A DNA stretch of 64,000 bases, taken from positions 1 through 64,000 of the forward strand of contig DAIMZF010000005.1 of the NCBI GenBank assembly GCA_036734085.1, given 5' to 3'. The translations under genes and the position numbers were made by a program. Shown here in pieces: positions 52,159 through 60,983 of this stretch. The stretch is from J038 sp036734085 (GTDB taxonomy: Bacteria > Chloroflexota > Anaerolineae > Aggregatilineales > Phototrophicaceae). A model generated the notes under the pieces. That model ran no database searches and was not told the DNA's origin. It worked only from the letters and a program-made list of their open reading frames with translations. How positions within the stretch are numbered: position 1 is the first letter of the stretch; each line of letters opens with the position of its first letter.

Positions 52159-53318
52159 TAATTCGCCTCTGTTGGGGGTGGCAACCACAAAGGGGTATCG
52201 TCTGCCTGCCAGCCGCGTGCATAGGCTTGCAGAGCATCATAAATCGGCTGAATTCGGAATTCCGGCGTGATGAGTGTGTAGTTATCACGATAGCTATTGC
52301 GCGGCGTAGGGTGACGTAAAATCCACACACACAGCACCTCCGCCCAATCCCAATCATCTTCTACTATCCGCAAGGCTTGTAAGGTGTGGGCGATGCGCTG
52401 TGCTGGACGCACCCCATAAACCCATGTTGGGCTATCGTTCCAGCCGCTTTCAGTGATATAAACAGATTTTTGTGTATCACCGTAAGTCTGCATTAATGCG
52501 CGTAGCTGTTCTGCTCGCCGGAAGTTAAGCGCATCAAAGGCGGGGTCAGCTTGCGTAGGTTGGTTAAAGCCGTAAGTATGTACCGCCAACGCATCAAAGT
52601 AAGCACCCGCGCCCGCTTCATACATGCGTTCCAGGTAAAGAATGTCATTCAGGCCGTTATCGCTTGTAGCTGGTTCTAAAGTAGGGGCAAGCGCACCTGC
52701 CATCACGATAACATCCGGATTGCCCTGTTTGGCAAGTGGATAAACTACGCGCAATAAATCAACGTAGCGTTCCGGCGTAAAATCGCCAAAGCCCCATTCA
52801 AATGCTAGGTTAGGCTCATTCCAGATGATGATGTGGTCAATGATGCCTGCATAACGTTCTGCAAAGATGCGGATAAATTCCGCGAAGGCTTCGTCTGCTT
52901 CGCGGGGGAGTGTGTTTAAAGGGGTGTCATCCGGTCGCGCCCACTGGGGCACTAAGCCCATACGGGCGATGATGCGTATGTCCTGATTTTGGGCATGGCG
53001 GATAATGCGGTCAGTCTGTGCCCAGTCATAGGAGTCCGGCGTGCCTTCCACATACGCCCATGGGAAGAACTCCACAATCGTTGATGCTCCCATCTCTCGT
53101 ACAAGTTGGAGCGAACGTTGGATTTTCCATTCGTCAACCTCGTGGATTAAATCTGTATGTACGCAGAGGTGCGGTTTTTCAGTTTCCAATGTTTGGGGTG
53201 GGTCAACTTGCAAGCGAAAGGAAACAGGCGTTAATTGACTAACGATAAACCACAACACCATGACTCGTATAATCCAACTTACGGCGGATAGAGCCGTCTT
53301 GCGGTTCTTGATTATCAT
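52158..53318 (-). CDS. Membrane-anchored glycoside hydrolase, clan A (GH39/GH5-like)
   Basis: 386 residues (ATG 53318; a GTG at 53324 is also open). N-terminal helix at about 9-30, then a TIM barrel. The acid/base Glu is in IIWNEPN near residue 168 and the nucleophile Glu in YITESGWN near residue 290. Other barrel segments are FFPWAYVEG and HTYGFN. Should act outside the cell on a beta-linked glycan. First gene of the minus-strand glycan cluster. Confidence 0.78.
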   Translation of the reverse strand: MIIKNRKTALSAVSWIIRVMVLWFIVSQLTPVSFRLQVDPPQTLETEKPHLCVHTDLIHEVDEWKIQRSLQLVREMGASTIVEFFPWAYVEGTPDSYDWAQTDRIIRHAQNQDIRIIARMGLVPQWARPDDTPLNTLPREADEAFAEFIRIFAERYAGIIDHIIIWNEPNLAFEWGFGDFTPERYVDLLRVVYPLAKQGNPDVIVMAGALAPTLEPATSDNGLNDILYLERMYEAGAGAYFDALAVHTYGFNQPTQADPAFDALNFRRAEQLRALMQTYGDTQKSVYITESGWNDSPTWVYGVRPAQRIAHTLQALRIVEDDWDWAEVLCVWILRHPTPRNSYRDNYTLITPEFRIQPIYDALQAYARGWQADDTPLWLPPPTEAN

Positions 53319-53343
53319 GGGCACAATACCCGACTATCCCAAT

Positions 53344-53370
53344 AAAAAAGCGACTGGATTATACAGTCGC
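53344..53370 (-). terminator. Terminator after tRNA-Arg
   Basis: GCGACTG and CAGTCGC (53350-53356 and 53364-53370) around a 7-nt loop, followed in the minus direction by TTTTTTATT. Confidence 0.8.
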
Positions 53371-53375
53371 CTTGA

Positions 53376-53447
53376 TGCCCCCACGTGGACTCGAACCACG
53401 GCCTCTGCCTCCGGAGGGCAACGCTCTATCCACTGAGCTATGGGGGC
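53376..53447 (-). tRNA. tRNA-Arg(CCG)
   Basis: Cloverleaf fits: acceptor GCCCCCA/TGGGGGC with discriminator A, D arm GCTC-AGTGGATA-GAGC, anticodon stem TTGCC/GGCAG with loop CTCCGGA (anticodon CCG), T arm CGTGG-TTCGAGT-CCACG. 72 nt; CCA is not encoded. Reads CGG codons. Followed by a strong terminator. Confidence 0.95.
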
Positions 53448-53540
53448 GCTCCAGTGACTATAAGATAGCAGAAAGCAGGTATCCCGGCAAGTGTCAAAGC
53501 ATCCTTGCCGCGCCGGACTACTGACTTGCACAGGTTTCTT

Positions 53541-53549
53541 TGCTATGAT
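53541..53549 (+). promoter_or_regulatory. Extended -10 promoter of the lipoprotein gene
   Basis: TGCTATGAT, a TGn-extended -10, 37 bp before the GTG at 53587; no good -35. Confidence 0.35.
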
Positions 53550-53586
53550 GCAAGGAGATTGTGTATTGTATTTCTGAGGATATAAC

Positions 53587-54354
53587 GTGAAACGGTTACT
53601 TCTCCCGGTTTTAATTTTTGGACTATTAGCGGCGTGTAACACACTCGACCAGCAGGAAATAGATGCCACGCTTTCCAGCATGGATAGTGTGCTTGGTACA
53701 GAGGCCGCCATCATCCAGGCAACAGCAGTGGTAGAGCGTGCCGAAGTCAGTGGGTTTATTGCGGGCAATCAGACGCAAATTGCCTCTATGCGAAATGTGA
53801 ATGCTGTTATCGGTGCAACAGTGGAGGCGATTACTAATGCTACACCGGTCTTGCGGGTGGGCGCTGTGCCCATGCCAGACTTCGAGCATCTGTATTCCGC
53901 GACTGATATTGCCCCCTTCTGGCCGGGTGTTATTGCGCCAGAAGTCGTTGGCTTCCCGACATTGGAATCCAGCTTGTTGCTGGCCGCCCCACCACCGCAG
54001 AATTTAGGTGATGCAAGGTTCATGTTTACTGGCCTGACGAGCATCCTGGATGATGAAGGGTGTGTGATGAACCCCCGCACGACATTCTTTGCAGACCGCG
54101 ATACGCTCATCTTTTATACATTGCGCTTGCAAAACGTCCCGGCCAACACGCGCTTACTCATCGAATGGGAATATGAAGGCTCTGTCCGCTTGCGTGAAGG
54201 GTGGGACACACCGGGTTTCTCCGCAGATGCTTGCGCTCGCATCGCTATATCATCATCTACGACGCAATTCACACCGGGTAACTGGGCGGCTTATCTGTAT
54301 GTTGGCAATACATTGGTCGCAGACCCGGCACAGTTTGTCATCCGCCCGGAATAA
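53587..54354 (+). CDS. Lipoprotein of unknown function
   Basis: 255 residues. Signal peptide with lipobox LLAAC (Cys17). A helical region (about 20-85) rich in Ala and Gln is followed by a beta-rich domain (about 115-255) with NPRTTFFADRDTLIFY, WEYEGSVRL and GNWAAYLYVGNTLV, which looks like an immunoglobulin-type sandwich. GTG start after GAGGAT. Family not recognised. Confidence 0.65.
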   Translation: MKRLLLPVLIFGLLAACNTLDQQEIDATLSSMDSVLGTEAAIIQATAVVERAEVSGFIAGNQTQIASMRNVNAVIGATVEAITNATPVLRVGAVPMPDFEHLYSATDIAPFWPGVIAPEVVGFPTLESSLLLAAPPPQNLGDARFMFTGLTSILDDEGCVMNPRTTFFADRDTLIFYTLRLQNVPANTRLLIEWEYEGSVRLREGWDTPGFSADACARIAISSSTTQFTPGNWAAYLYVGNTLVADPAQFVIRPE

Positions 54355-54378
54355 ACCACACGGTAAATAAGCGTGTGT

Positions 54379-54400
54379 ATGGGCGGTTTTAGCCGCCCAT
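54379..54400. terminator. Possible shared terminator of convergent genes
   Basis: ATGGGCGG and CCGCCCAT around TTTTAG; no T-run on either strand. Confidence 0.35.
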
Positions 54401-54411
54401 GTCACATCTGT

Positions 54412-54438
54412 AAACAAACTAAACAAACTAAACAAACT
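54412..54438 (+). repeat. Three tandem copies of AAACAAACT
   Basis: Exact 9-bp unit three times, ending at the stop codon of the minus-strand secreted protein gene. Probably replication slippage; possibly a spacer of no function. Confidence 0.8.
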
Positions 54439-55171
54439 ACCACAGGATAATCTCAAGTAATTGCCCGGTTGAGCTCACGCGGATGACATAGGGCTTGCCA
54501 TCCGCATAACTGGTGTAGATGGTAAAACTGCCGTCGTCGTTGGTGATGATGCGAATGCGTGCGCCCGTGTAGGGATTTGTACCGCCATCACCGACTAAAG
54601 TTGATTGACGTGCGTTTGCGGGGTTAATCACAAGGATAGATAGCTCGCCTCTAGCGCTGACATACACGGCAATCGGTGCGGCGGGATGGGGGTTGGCACG
54701 GCCATCTGCCGCTAATCTTCCGATGACATCGGCTCCGGGCATCTTATTTACGTAGATAACCGATGCTATGCCATCCGTGCAAGTGCCCTCAATGTAGTAA
54801 GCTTCGACCAGCACGCCGTCTACAAAAAAATCAATCTCGAAGCGCACGGTATAATTTGCGTCTATAACATATCCCGTTACGAAGGTTGTTGTCGTTCCGG
54901 TTGTGTTCACATTAAACGGTGGGTTGTTGGGGCTATCCCACACGTCGATAACAACACCGTTAATGCTTGTTTCCCGGTAGAAGGCAAATGTTGTCGGGAA
55001 GCGGTTTTCCGTTTCAAAATACCAGATGAATTCATCTACATCACAAGAAACAGGATTTAAGACATTATAACGGGCGTAATAATCATCAGGATTAACAGAG
55101 GCATGGGTAACATTGGCGAACATCAATAAACATAAGAGGCTAATCGTCGTGAGTAGCGTTTTTTTGAACAT
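54437..55171 (-). CDS. Secreted beta-rich protein of unknown function
   Basis: 244 residues. Signal peptide (MFKKTLLTTISLLCLLMF, cleavage near THA-SV). Two parts: an Ig-like first half (about 30-130) with two cysteines (SCDVDE, GTCTDG), and a second half (135-244) with GRLAADGRANPHPAAPIAVY and GDGGTNPYTGARI, which look like one motif used twice. Family not recognised. Confidence 0.6.
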   Translation of the reverse strand: MFKKTLLTTISLLCLLMFANVTHASVNPDDYYARYNVLNPVSCDVDEFIWYFETENRFPTTFAFYRETSINGVVIDVWDSPNNPPFNVNTTGTTTTFVTGYVIDANYTVRFEIDFFVDGVLVEAYYIEGTCTDGIASVIYVNKMPGADVIGRLAADGRANPHPAAPIAVYVSARGELSILVINPANARQSTLVGDGGTNPYTGARIRIITNDDGSFTIYTSYADGKPYVIRVSSTGQLLEIILW

Positions 55172-55339
55172 GGATTTCTCCCTTCAGGATTCGTATGGAT
55201 AAAGCAAGGATATAAACTTAGCGTCCCCAATTCGTGACAAAAATGTTACATTTTTTGTAAACTTCATCACGAAGACTGTTGGTTGTGTAACATAATCGAC
55301 GTTGCGCTTAAGTCTAATCTGCGTCACAATCACTGAATC

Positions 55340-57342
55340 ATGATTTATTCACACTATGGGATGGGGTGCTGGTTGAAACATCGTTGGCTATGGTTTTTAG
55401 TAGGTGTTATGTTGGGTGGTGCAAGTTTGCTGGTCTTCGCACAGGCGGAAGATGACCCTGCAGAACCAACCCCTACACCCGGTATAAGCATTGTTACGGT
55501 CTCTGAAGCGTTTTTACGGAGTGGCCCCAGCCTTGATTTTGTTACGGTTGGCTCCTTAGTACAGGGGACGCCGCTTGTGCCGTTTAACATCAGCGAAGAT
55601 GCCGAATGGGTATTGGTGCTTTATCGCGGTGGTTTTGGGTGGATACGCCGTGACTTGGGCTTTTGGGTGGAAGACCTGGACGCTTTGCCAATACTCGGCA
55701 TCGACTCACTCACGCCGACGCCGCCCCCGACTGCCGACCCCAACATTATCCCGTTTGCGACTCCTACGCCAGTCGGCGACTACGTGCTGACCAGTCGGGC
55801 AAATATACTGGTACGCACAGGGCCAGGTCCGGCGTTTCCGCGTCTGGGGCGGCTAAATCCTGGCGCAGTCGTAGAGCCTTTCGCTATTGATGAGACAGGC
55901 GAATGGGTGCTTATCCGTTTTGTGAACATCGCACCCACGCCAATTTCACCTGATTTAACGCCAATCCCGGACTTTGACGGTTTCGGCTGGGTGTCGCGCC
56001 GCTTGGTATTCTGGGTGACGGATTTAACCACTTTACCGCTTTTGCCCATCAATAACCTGACGCCATCACCTACACCAAGCGAGACTGCTACACCGACGCC
56101 ATCAATGACGCCTAGCACAACCCCGACAGCGACGATGACGGTTACACCCAGCGATGTGCCGACCAACACGCCGACCCAGACATCAACACTGACGGAAATA
56201 CCCACCCAAACGCCAACGGATACACCTAACCCAACCGATACGCCCACATATACAGATTTGCCAGCACCTACCGCTACAGCGACCGCCACAGCGACGGCGA
56301 CTGTGATGGCTATCCCAACGGCTACTGATGCCCCAACTACGACGGCGACAAATCAGCCAACACCAACACCGACCAGCGAGCCAACGGCTACTGATAGCCC
56401 CACACAGACACCTGTTCTGACAGAGACGCCTGTTCCAACGCAGACCAGCGAGCCAACGGCTACTGATAGCCCGACAGAGACNNNNNNNNNNNNNNNNNNN
56501 NNNNNNNNNNNNNNNNNNNNNNNNNNNNNNNNNNNNNNNNNNNNNNNNNNNNNNNNNNNNNNNNNNNNNNNNNNNNNNNNNCGCCTGTTCCAACGCAGAC
56601 CAGCGAGCCAACGGCTACTGATAGCCCGACAGAGACGCTTGCGCCAACGCAGACATCCACAGATATTCCAGTGATTGTTGCTTTGTCCACTGAAGCACCG
56701 ACAAGCACTGCCACACCGACACTGACACAAACCAGTTTTCCAACAATGACGGATGCACCGACAGCGACCGCTACGGACGAGCCGACACCAACAATCACCG
56801 AACAACCTGCAATCGCTGTTGTTGCCACCGATGCGCCAACAGTTACGCCTTCTGCCACGCCGACAGCATCTTTACCCGCTATTGTGGAAGTGACCGAGCC
56901 AGGTGTAGCAACAGCGACTCGCGTCCCGGTAGAACTCATTATTGGGGGTGTGGCGTTGGTTTTGGTCTTCGCTTACATTGTGCTGTATCTGCGCGGACAA
57001 TCTGCCATAGATCGTTATGCGGCGGGTTTCGTGATGGAAACGTGCCCTATCTGCGAGCGTGGCAAGCTCAGCGTGGAAACTCGTACAGAGCGCACAATCG
57101 GTATTCCATCGGGACGGCATATTGTACGCTGTAGCAACTGCCGCTCTATCCTCCGGCATACATCCACACGGCGGTGGCGCTATGCTGTGGATAAGCTGGC
57201 GAATGAAGCGATGTATAAAGCCTACAACGGACAAATCCTGACAGAGCGCCAACTGGTCAATCTGCGGGAAGTTACAGTAAAGCCGCGTCATGCACGCCGC
57301 AATGATAGTCAGCCAACCTTTGACGACACAGAAGATGTTTAA
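55340..57342 (+). CDS. SH3b - Thr/Pro stalk - membrane helix - zinc-ribbon protein (split by assembly gap)
   Basis: One gene, broken by 100 N at 56482-56581; the frame before and after differs only because the gap size is arbitrary. Order: N-terminal membrane segment or signal (about 8-34), two SH3b domains (about 45-115 and 145-240, each with LxRxGPxxxFxxxGxL and GWxxRxLxFWV), more than 150 residues of Thr-Pro repeats, a membrane helix (VELIIGGVALVLVFAYIVLY), and a cytoplasmic tail with CPIC...CSNC, a likely zinc ribbon. This could span the envelope and signal inward. Start ATG 55340 is uncertain; ATG 55361 is possible. Confidence 0.75.
56062..56880 (+). repeat. Thr/Pro-rich coding repeat array around the gap
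   Basis: Degenerate ACG/CCA/ACA-rich units code for a Thr-Pro stalk. A 24-codon (72 bp) spacing separates the copies starting at 56372 and 56444. The sequence of about 54 bp just before the gap is repeated exactly just after it. Confidence 0.8.
56482..56581. other. Assembly gap (100 N)
   Basis: Exactly 100 undetermined bases, the usual placeholder for a scaffold gap of unknown size, between identical copies of a coding repeat. Confidence 0.97.
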
Positions 57343-57348
57343 ATCACT

Positions 57349-58269
57349 ATGCCATTGATAGAATGTGTCCCCAATTTTAGCGAAGGCCGCCGCACGCATG
57401 TGATTGAGGCCATTGTCTCCGCGATTGTCGCCGTGCCCGGTGTCACCCTGCTGGATGTGAGTTCCGATGATGACCACAATCGGACGGTTGTCACGTTTAT
57501 GGGTGAACCATCTGCTGTCGCACAGGGTGCTTTTAACGGCATCGCATCCGCCGCACAGCACATCAACCTCAACCAGCACTTAGGCCAGCATCCGCGTATT
57601 GGTGCGGCGGATGTTGTGCCCTTCATCCCTTTACATGGCGCAACGATGGCGGATTGTGTCGTTGTTGCACAGGCACTTGGTCGACGAGTAGGCTCGGAAC
57701 TGAATCTTCCGGTGTATCTGTACGAAGCCGCCGCCACCAACCCCCAACGGCGCAACTTAGCGGATGTACGCCGTCTTCGCTATGAAGGTTTGCGGCAGGC
57801 CATCACACAATCCGCCACATGGCAACCGGATTACGGCCCGGCGCAGATGGGCAATGCAGGGGCAGTTGCTATCGGCGCACGCGGCCCACTGATTGCATTT
57901 AATGCTTACCTGAATACTGATGACGCCGATGTAGCCCAGACTATTGCTATCGCCGTGCGTGAATCCGGCGGTGGATTGCCCCACCTTAAGGCGCTCGGCT
58001 TGCTCGTCAATGGGCAGGCACAGGTATCAATGAATGTGGTTGACTTTCGGCAAACCGGACTTTTGACCATTCTACAAGCTGTACAAGCGCAAGCCGCGCT
58101 ACATGGATTAACCGTGACTCATACAGAGCTAGTCGGCTTAATGCCGCGTCGGGCGTTGATTGATACCGCTTTGGCCGCGCTAGGGCTATCGTCGGTAACT
58201 CATGGGTTGATATTGGAAGACCGCATCGGTAACATGACAGGCGATTTTCGTGAAATAGTTTTCGAGTAG
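57349..58269 (+). CDS. ftcD: Glutamate formimidoyltransferase
   Basis: 306 residues: only the transferase domain, without the cyclodeaminase half of the mammalian enzyme. IECVPNFSEGRR at the N-terminus, SSDDDHNRTVVTF, GQHPRIGAADVVPFIPL with catalytic His, and YLYEAAATNPQRRNLA are family signatures. Passes the formimino group from formiminoglutamate (histidine breakdown) to tetrahydrofolate. No hut genes are adjacent. Starts 6 bp after the SH3b gene. Confidence 0.92.
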   Translation: MPLIECVPNFSEGRRTHVIEAIVSAIVAVPGVTLLDVSSDDDHNRTVVTFMGEPSAVAQGAFNGIASAAQHINLNQHLGQHPRIGAADVVPFIPLHGATMADCVVVAQALGRRVGSELNLPVYLYEAAATNPQRRNLADVRRLRYEGLRQAITQSATWQPDYGPAQMGNAGAVAIGARGPLIAFNAYLNTDDADVAQTIAIAVRESGGGLPHLKALGLLVNGQAQVSMNVVDFRQTGLLTILQAVQAQAALHGLTVTHTELVGLMPRRALIDTALAALGLSSVTHGLILEDRIGNMTGDFREIVFE

Positions 58270-58273
58270 TCGC

Positions 58274-59575
58274 TTGCATATCAAAAAACGTATTTTAATC
58301 AGCTTATGGTTGCCTATTCTGGTATTGATGATTTCCGCCTGTAGGAGTGATAGCCAGACTGTACAGGCACTTTCGGTTACACTACCTGCGGAAGAAGTTG
58401 TCATGGTAGTGACGAGTGACGCCACTGCCGCGCCACCATCGCGCACACCCACACCCACTTTAACCCTCACGCCGACATTAACTTTAACACCCACACTGAC
58501 TTTGACGCCGACACTGACGCCAACATTGACATTAACACTCACGTTGACACCCACCATCACGCCTTCACCGACGCTCACTTTGACGCCCAGTGTTACGCCA
58601 TCACCAACGCTCACGCCGACGCCGACACTGACATCCACCCCCACTGTCACGCCATCACCAACGTTTACACCGACGCCCCAACCATATACGGATTATTACA
58701 GTTTGTATCGTCCTATTCCGCCCGGCGGTAATGACCTGATTGACCGTGTGTACCCTTATGGCGGCACACAACGCGGTGTGTTTCAAGTACATTCCGGCGT
58801 AGAATTCTTTAACCCGCGTTTTACGCCTGTCATTGCCGCCGATACAGGGGTTGTAGCCTTCGCGGGGGATGACTTAACCGAAGTTGTCGGCAAACAACCG
58901 AATTATTACGGAAATGTGGTGATTATTCAGCACGATACGCGCCCCCCCGAAGGCCAGATGCTCTATACACTGTATGGTCACTTAGAAGATTACATGGTGG
59001 AAGTCGGGCAGGTTGTCGCACGCGGGGAGCAAATCGGGCGGGTTGGCGCAACTGGCATTGCATTGGGCGCTCACTTGCATTTTGAAGTCCGTATTAATGA
59101 TGGTTTTGATTTCTATTCTACTCGTAACCCGGATTTATATCTCTATCCGCAACCAGATACGGCGATGCTGGTAGGTCTTGTGCGTGATGTCGATGGCAAC
59201 CCCTTGCCCGAAGTGCCGATTTTAATTCGGCGGGCGGGTGGCGGCACAACCTATGAAACATATAGTTACGGCGCTGAGGTGACTAATCCGAGTAATGTAT
59301 GGGGAGAAAACTTCACACGGGGCGACATCCGTCCCGGTGAGTATGATATTCTTATCACAACATTTTTTGGGCAAGTCGTCTTCCGGCAGACGGTCACTTT
59401 GGAAGAAGATAATGCGACATGGGTTGAGGCGGTCATCCCGGCTGGCTTGCAGTTCTACCCCAGGCTTAATTCGCAATCTGCCGACCAGTTTGAAGACTAT
59501 CCCACTCTAACGCCGTCACCATTCCCGCCGGGATTCACACCCTCACCTTCACCCACAGCCGAGAGCTTCGGCTAA
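58274..59575 (+). CDS. Lipoprotein with M23 peptidase domain and Thr-Pro stalk
   Basis: 433 residues from TTG 58274. Lipobox LMISAC (Cys23), a Thr-Leu-Thr-Pro stalk (about 57-135), an M23 (LytM-like) domain (about 165-285) and a carboxypeptidase-regulatory-like beta domain (about 300-385) followed by a short Pro-Ser tail. The zinc motif reads HSGVE (His173...Glu177) where most M23 enzymes have HxxxD; the HLH motif (GAHLHFEVR) is intact. It may cut or only bind peptidoglycan peptides. Overlaps the PBP-like gene tail to tail by 4 bp. Confidence 0.82.
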   Translation: MHIKKRILISLWLPILVLMISACRSDSQTVQALSVTLPAEEVVMVVTSDATAAPPSRTPTPTLTLTPTLTLTPTLTLTPTLTPTLTLTLTLTPTITPSPTLTLTPSVTPSPTLTPTPTLTSTPTVTPSPTFTPTPQPYTDYYSLYRPIPPGGNDLIDRVYPYGGTQRGVFQVHSGVEFFNPRFTPVIAADTGVVAFAGDDLTEVVGKQPNYYGNVVIIQHDTRPPEGQMLYTLYGHLEDYMVEVGQVVARGEQIGRVGATGIALGAHLHFEVRINDGFDFYSTRNPDLYLYPQPDTAMLVGLVRDVDGNPLPEVPILIRRAGGGTTYETYSYGAEVTNPSNVWGENFTRGDIRPGEYDILITTFFGQVVFRQTVTLEEDNATWVEAVIPAGLQFYPRLNSQSADQFEDYPTLTPSPFPPGFTPSPSPTAESFG

Positions 59576-60972
59576 GGGGTGCTATTGGCCGCCGCTTGCA
59601 GAACATCCCCGCCGATGCTGGCGGCCAATGTGAGGTCTTCGGTATCTTCTAAGATGAGCGCGATAGCATAACCGCGCCGTGCTTCCTGCCGGATGAAGCC
59701 GATAAACCATGTATGCGTCCGTGTTCCGGTGTAGGCTACGGCGCTCTGACCACCGATTTCAAGTTCATCACGGGCGGCGGCTTGTGATGTGCCGCGTGCT
59801 ACATTCTGCCGCAGTAGGGCGGCCATGCGTCGGGCATTATCGGCTGTGGTAATGGGTATGGTAGGGCGTACTTCACGTACCGCAATCCATTGGGCTTCGT
59901 CGGGTGGTCGAATGGCCTGTATAGCAAACGGCTGTGGCGCATTGCCATTGTTGATGAGTGAACCCATGACCAGCGCCATCTCTAACGGTGTCGTGCGGAA
60001 CTCTCCCTGTCCCAGTGCCGAGTTTAAGTCGATTTGCTCTGGGATGCGCTCCGTACTGGGCGCGTCCGTGATGAAGCCTGTGAGCGTGGGCGGCGTATCA
60101 GGACGGATAAGGCGGAGCATATCCGCGATGGCCTCAAAGCCGATGGTTTCCGCAAAATCCATAAAGGGTGCAGGACACCCGAACGTCAGTGCGTCAAAGA
60201 TGGTGAGTACATCCGCAGGCGGAGTCTCTACACAGTTCAACGTGACTCCGCCTACCTCAATAGGACGACTTGCACCATTAAAGCTGGTTTCCACCGGAAA
60301 TTGCTCGATTAAGGCGGCCAATACCAGCAGGGTATACATTCCCGTTCCGGGTTGATAACGCCCCTGTAGCGCACGATTGAAGAAGGGTTCACCGGTGTCT
60401 TGGGTCAGCGTCGGCCAATCAGCATCTAACTGATTAGGGTCAAATGTCGGATTACTTATAATAGCTTTAACTGCCCCATCCGGCACACTGACCACAACCA
60501 GCGCACCGCGTCGGCCTGCTAAAGCATCGTAGCCCACCTGCTGGATGTCCAGATCCAACGTTAGCTGAACGTCACTGCCTGTTTGTGGATAATGCAGAAC
60601 CTCACGCTCGAACCATGTGGTTAAGTCCGTGATAGCACTATCTCCTGTCAGCAGATTGTTAAAAGCCGCTTCCGCGCCGCCTTCACCGTAACGCAAGCTG
60701 TAATAGCCTAAGGCACTGTTCATGGCGGGGTGCAGATAGGTGCGTGTTGTTCTGCCATTTGCCGCGATGTTGTTCTGCACTAAAGGGGTGTCGTGTCGGT
60801 CAAACAGGCCGCCGCGCTGGATGCGAAGCGTGTTTTCCACGAGGCGGGGGTTATCATCGCGTGTCAGCACACGCTCACCTGTGATCACCCAATAGGTAGA
60901 GACAAGCGCCACTAGCGCAAATGCCACTAACGTGCCGACGACCAACCGTTGAATCTCGTGTGTGAACTGCAT
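59572..60972 (-). CDS. Penicillin-binding-protein-like protein with all three catalytic motifs altered
   Basis: 466 residues: N-terminal membrane helix (10-30), a dimerisation-like region, and a transpeptidase domain (about 155-460) alignable with PbpA/FtsI. The SxxK motif (PGSTFK in relatives) reads PGTGMY (Thr210, Tyr213); SxN (SCN) reads GCP (265-267); KTG reads YTG (414-416). The fold-typical FFNRALQGRYQPG, SALGQGEF and TWFIGF segments remain. The reading frame is clean. It therefore cannot be a normal acyl-serine transpeptidase and is probably a structural or regulatory relative. Confidence 0.85.
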   Translation of the reverse strand: MQFTHEIQRLVVGTLVAFALVALVSTYWVITGERVLTRDDNPRLVENTLRIQRGGLFDRHDTPLVQNNIAANGRTTRTYLHPAMNSALGYYSLRYGEGGAEAAFNNLLTGDSAITDLTTWFEREVLHYPQTGSDVQLTLDLDIQQVGYDALAGRRGALVVVSVPDGAVKAIISNPTFDPNQLDADWPTLTQDTGEPFFNRALQGRYQPGTGMYTLLVLAALIEQFPVETSFNGASRPIEVGGVTLNCVETPPADVLTIFDALTFGCPAPFMDFAETIGFEAIADMLRLIRPDTPPTLTGFITDAPSTERIPEQIDLNSALGQGEFRTTPLEMALVMGSLINNGNAPQPFAIQAIRPPDEAQWIAVREVRPTIPITTADNARRMAALLRQNVARGTSQAAARDELEIGGQSAVAYTGTRTHTWFIGFIRQEARRGYAIALILEDTEDLTLAASIGGDVLQAAANSTP

Positions 60973-60983
60973 AAAAACCCCGC

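Noticed and set aside
53334..53768. 144-codon minus-strand ORF
   Set aside because: It runs across tRNA-Arg and its terminator; the IAQWIERCPPE-like stretch is a translated tRNA.
54412..54438. Iterons of a replication origin
   Set aside because: Three short AT-rich units only, with no dnaA or rep gene and no DnaA-type boxes seen.
55780..56289. Gly/Val repeat ORFs on the minus strand opposite Thr-Pro coding regions (also 58186-58650 and 10562-11188 on plus)
   Set aside because: They are antisense shadows of low-complexity Thr-Pro codons with no start signals or family likeness.
55340..56674. 444-residue protein ending in an Arg/Gln-rich tail after the gap
   Set aside because: The tail is a frame artefact of the 100-N placeholder; the correct frame continues to 57342.
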